DNA of 64,000 nucleotides from Acidobacteriota bacterium (GTDB lineage: Bacteria > Acidobacteriota > Terriglobia > Acidiferrales > UBA7541), in contig JABCZD010000001.1 of NCBI GenBank assembly GCA_013289855.1, forward strand, positions 560,184 to 624,183. The letters are read 5' to 3'. Numbering within the stretch: position 1 is the first letter of the stretch; each line of letters begins with the position of its first letter. Shown here piece after piece: positions 63,902 to 64,000 of the stretch. The notes under the pieces are model-generated. The model made no database searches, was not told the DNA's origin, and saw only the letters and a list, made by a program, of their open reading frames with translations. The translations under genes were made by a program, and so were the position numbers.

Positions 63902-64000
63902 TTGAGAGTTAGTTTCCGGCAGAATCTGACCTGGAGGAAGGGAGATTTGCCGTGAAGAGGAAGCGTTTTTCTGTGGAGCAGATCGTGGCGGTTCTGAAGC
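63902..64000 (+). mobile_element. Left end of an IS3-family insertion element (truncated by the window)
   Basis: The transposase frame starts at 63952. The sequence from about 63903 (TGAGAGTTAGTTTCC) may contain the left inverted repeat, because IS3-family ends usually begin with TG; the exact boundary cannot be set without the right end. Confidence 0.55.
63952..64000 (+). CDS. IS3-family transposase OrfA, N-terminal fragment
   Basis: Frame from GTG 63952, with GGAG upstream, reads VKRKRFSVEQIVAVLK up to the window edge. This is the beginning of OrfA of the IS3/IS407 group, which holds a helix-turn-helix for end binding; the catalytic OrfB lies outside. Only 16 residues are visible, so the sub-group is uncertain. 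Confidence 0.75.
   Translation, partial: MKRKRFSVEQIVAVLK

Overview
The window looks like chromosomal DNA of an Acidobacteriota (class Terriglobia-like) soil bacterium. The evidence is the moderately high GC content, pilins with the mature start FSLIELLIVVAIILIIAAIA followed by PNLLRSRMAANEAS, several S9, M13, M28 and S41 exported peptidases, a CarboxypepD_reg-domain exported protein, and short dispersed palindromes. This assignment is an inference from family resemblance; there is no rRNA in the window.

Layout. 1-3.2 kb: the end of a thioesterase gene, hutH, a possible 47-aa membrane peptide and an alpha/beta hydrolase. 3.3-7.9 kb: prepilin peptidase, a PAS-type histidine kinase, an exported coiled-coil protein and a sigma-54-type response regulator. 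7.9-12.8 kb: aroB-ubiE (minus), nadB, and an M28 lipoprotein peptidase or cyclotransferase. 12.8-16 kb: tatB-tatC and a CtpA-type S41 protease. 16-24.4 kb: two exported proteins of unknown function, an S9 peptidase, an M13 metallopeptidase and a GH30 glycosidase. 24.4-29.1 kb: mtgA, tRNA-Ala(CGC), an AlaX-type editing protein, a Cof-type HAD phosphatase and a lytic transglycosylase.

29.2-49.2 kb is the centre of the window: a large minus-strand type IV pilus region. Operon A (35.96 to 29.24 kb) is pilC-pilB-pilM-pilN-pilO-pilP plus a Gly/Ser-repeat pseudopilin-like gene. LolA and a TMTC-like membrane TPR protein follow. Three pilin genes come next, two of them 158/165 identical, each of those two preceded by a recognisable sigma-54 -24/-12 promoter. 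Then come pilR and pilS, and a second assembly set, pilB-pilT-pilC. PilS would sense, PilR would activate sigma-54 RNA polymerase at the pilins, PilB/PilC/PilT would build and retract fibres, and the prepilin peptidase at 3.4 kb would process the subunits. No secretin (PilQ) gene is in the window.

49.5-53.1 kb: an NtrY/NtrX-like two-component pair whose regulator has a degenerate GAFTGA loop. 53.2-60.3 kb, all minus: era, a receiver-only regulator, an exported protein fused to a pilin-like C-terminal module, and the phoH-ybeY-corC operon, with a palindromic repeat lying in frame inside ybeY. 60.6-64 kb: a GH13 enzyme, an exported protein of unknown function, and the left end of an IS3-family element cut by the window edge.

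The observations I consider most worth following are the sigma-54 promoters with a shared 12-base start region before the tandem pilins, the exported-protein/pilin fusion, the repeat-derived insertion in YbeY, and a 14-bp inverted repeat whose second arm covers the ribosome-binding site of the GH30 gene.
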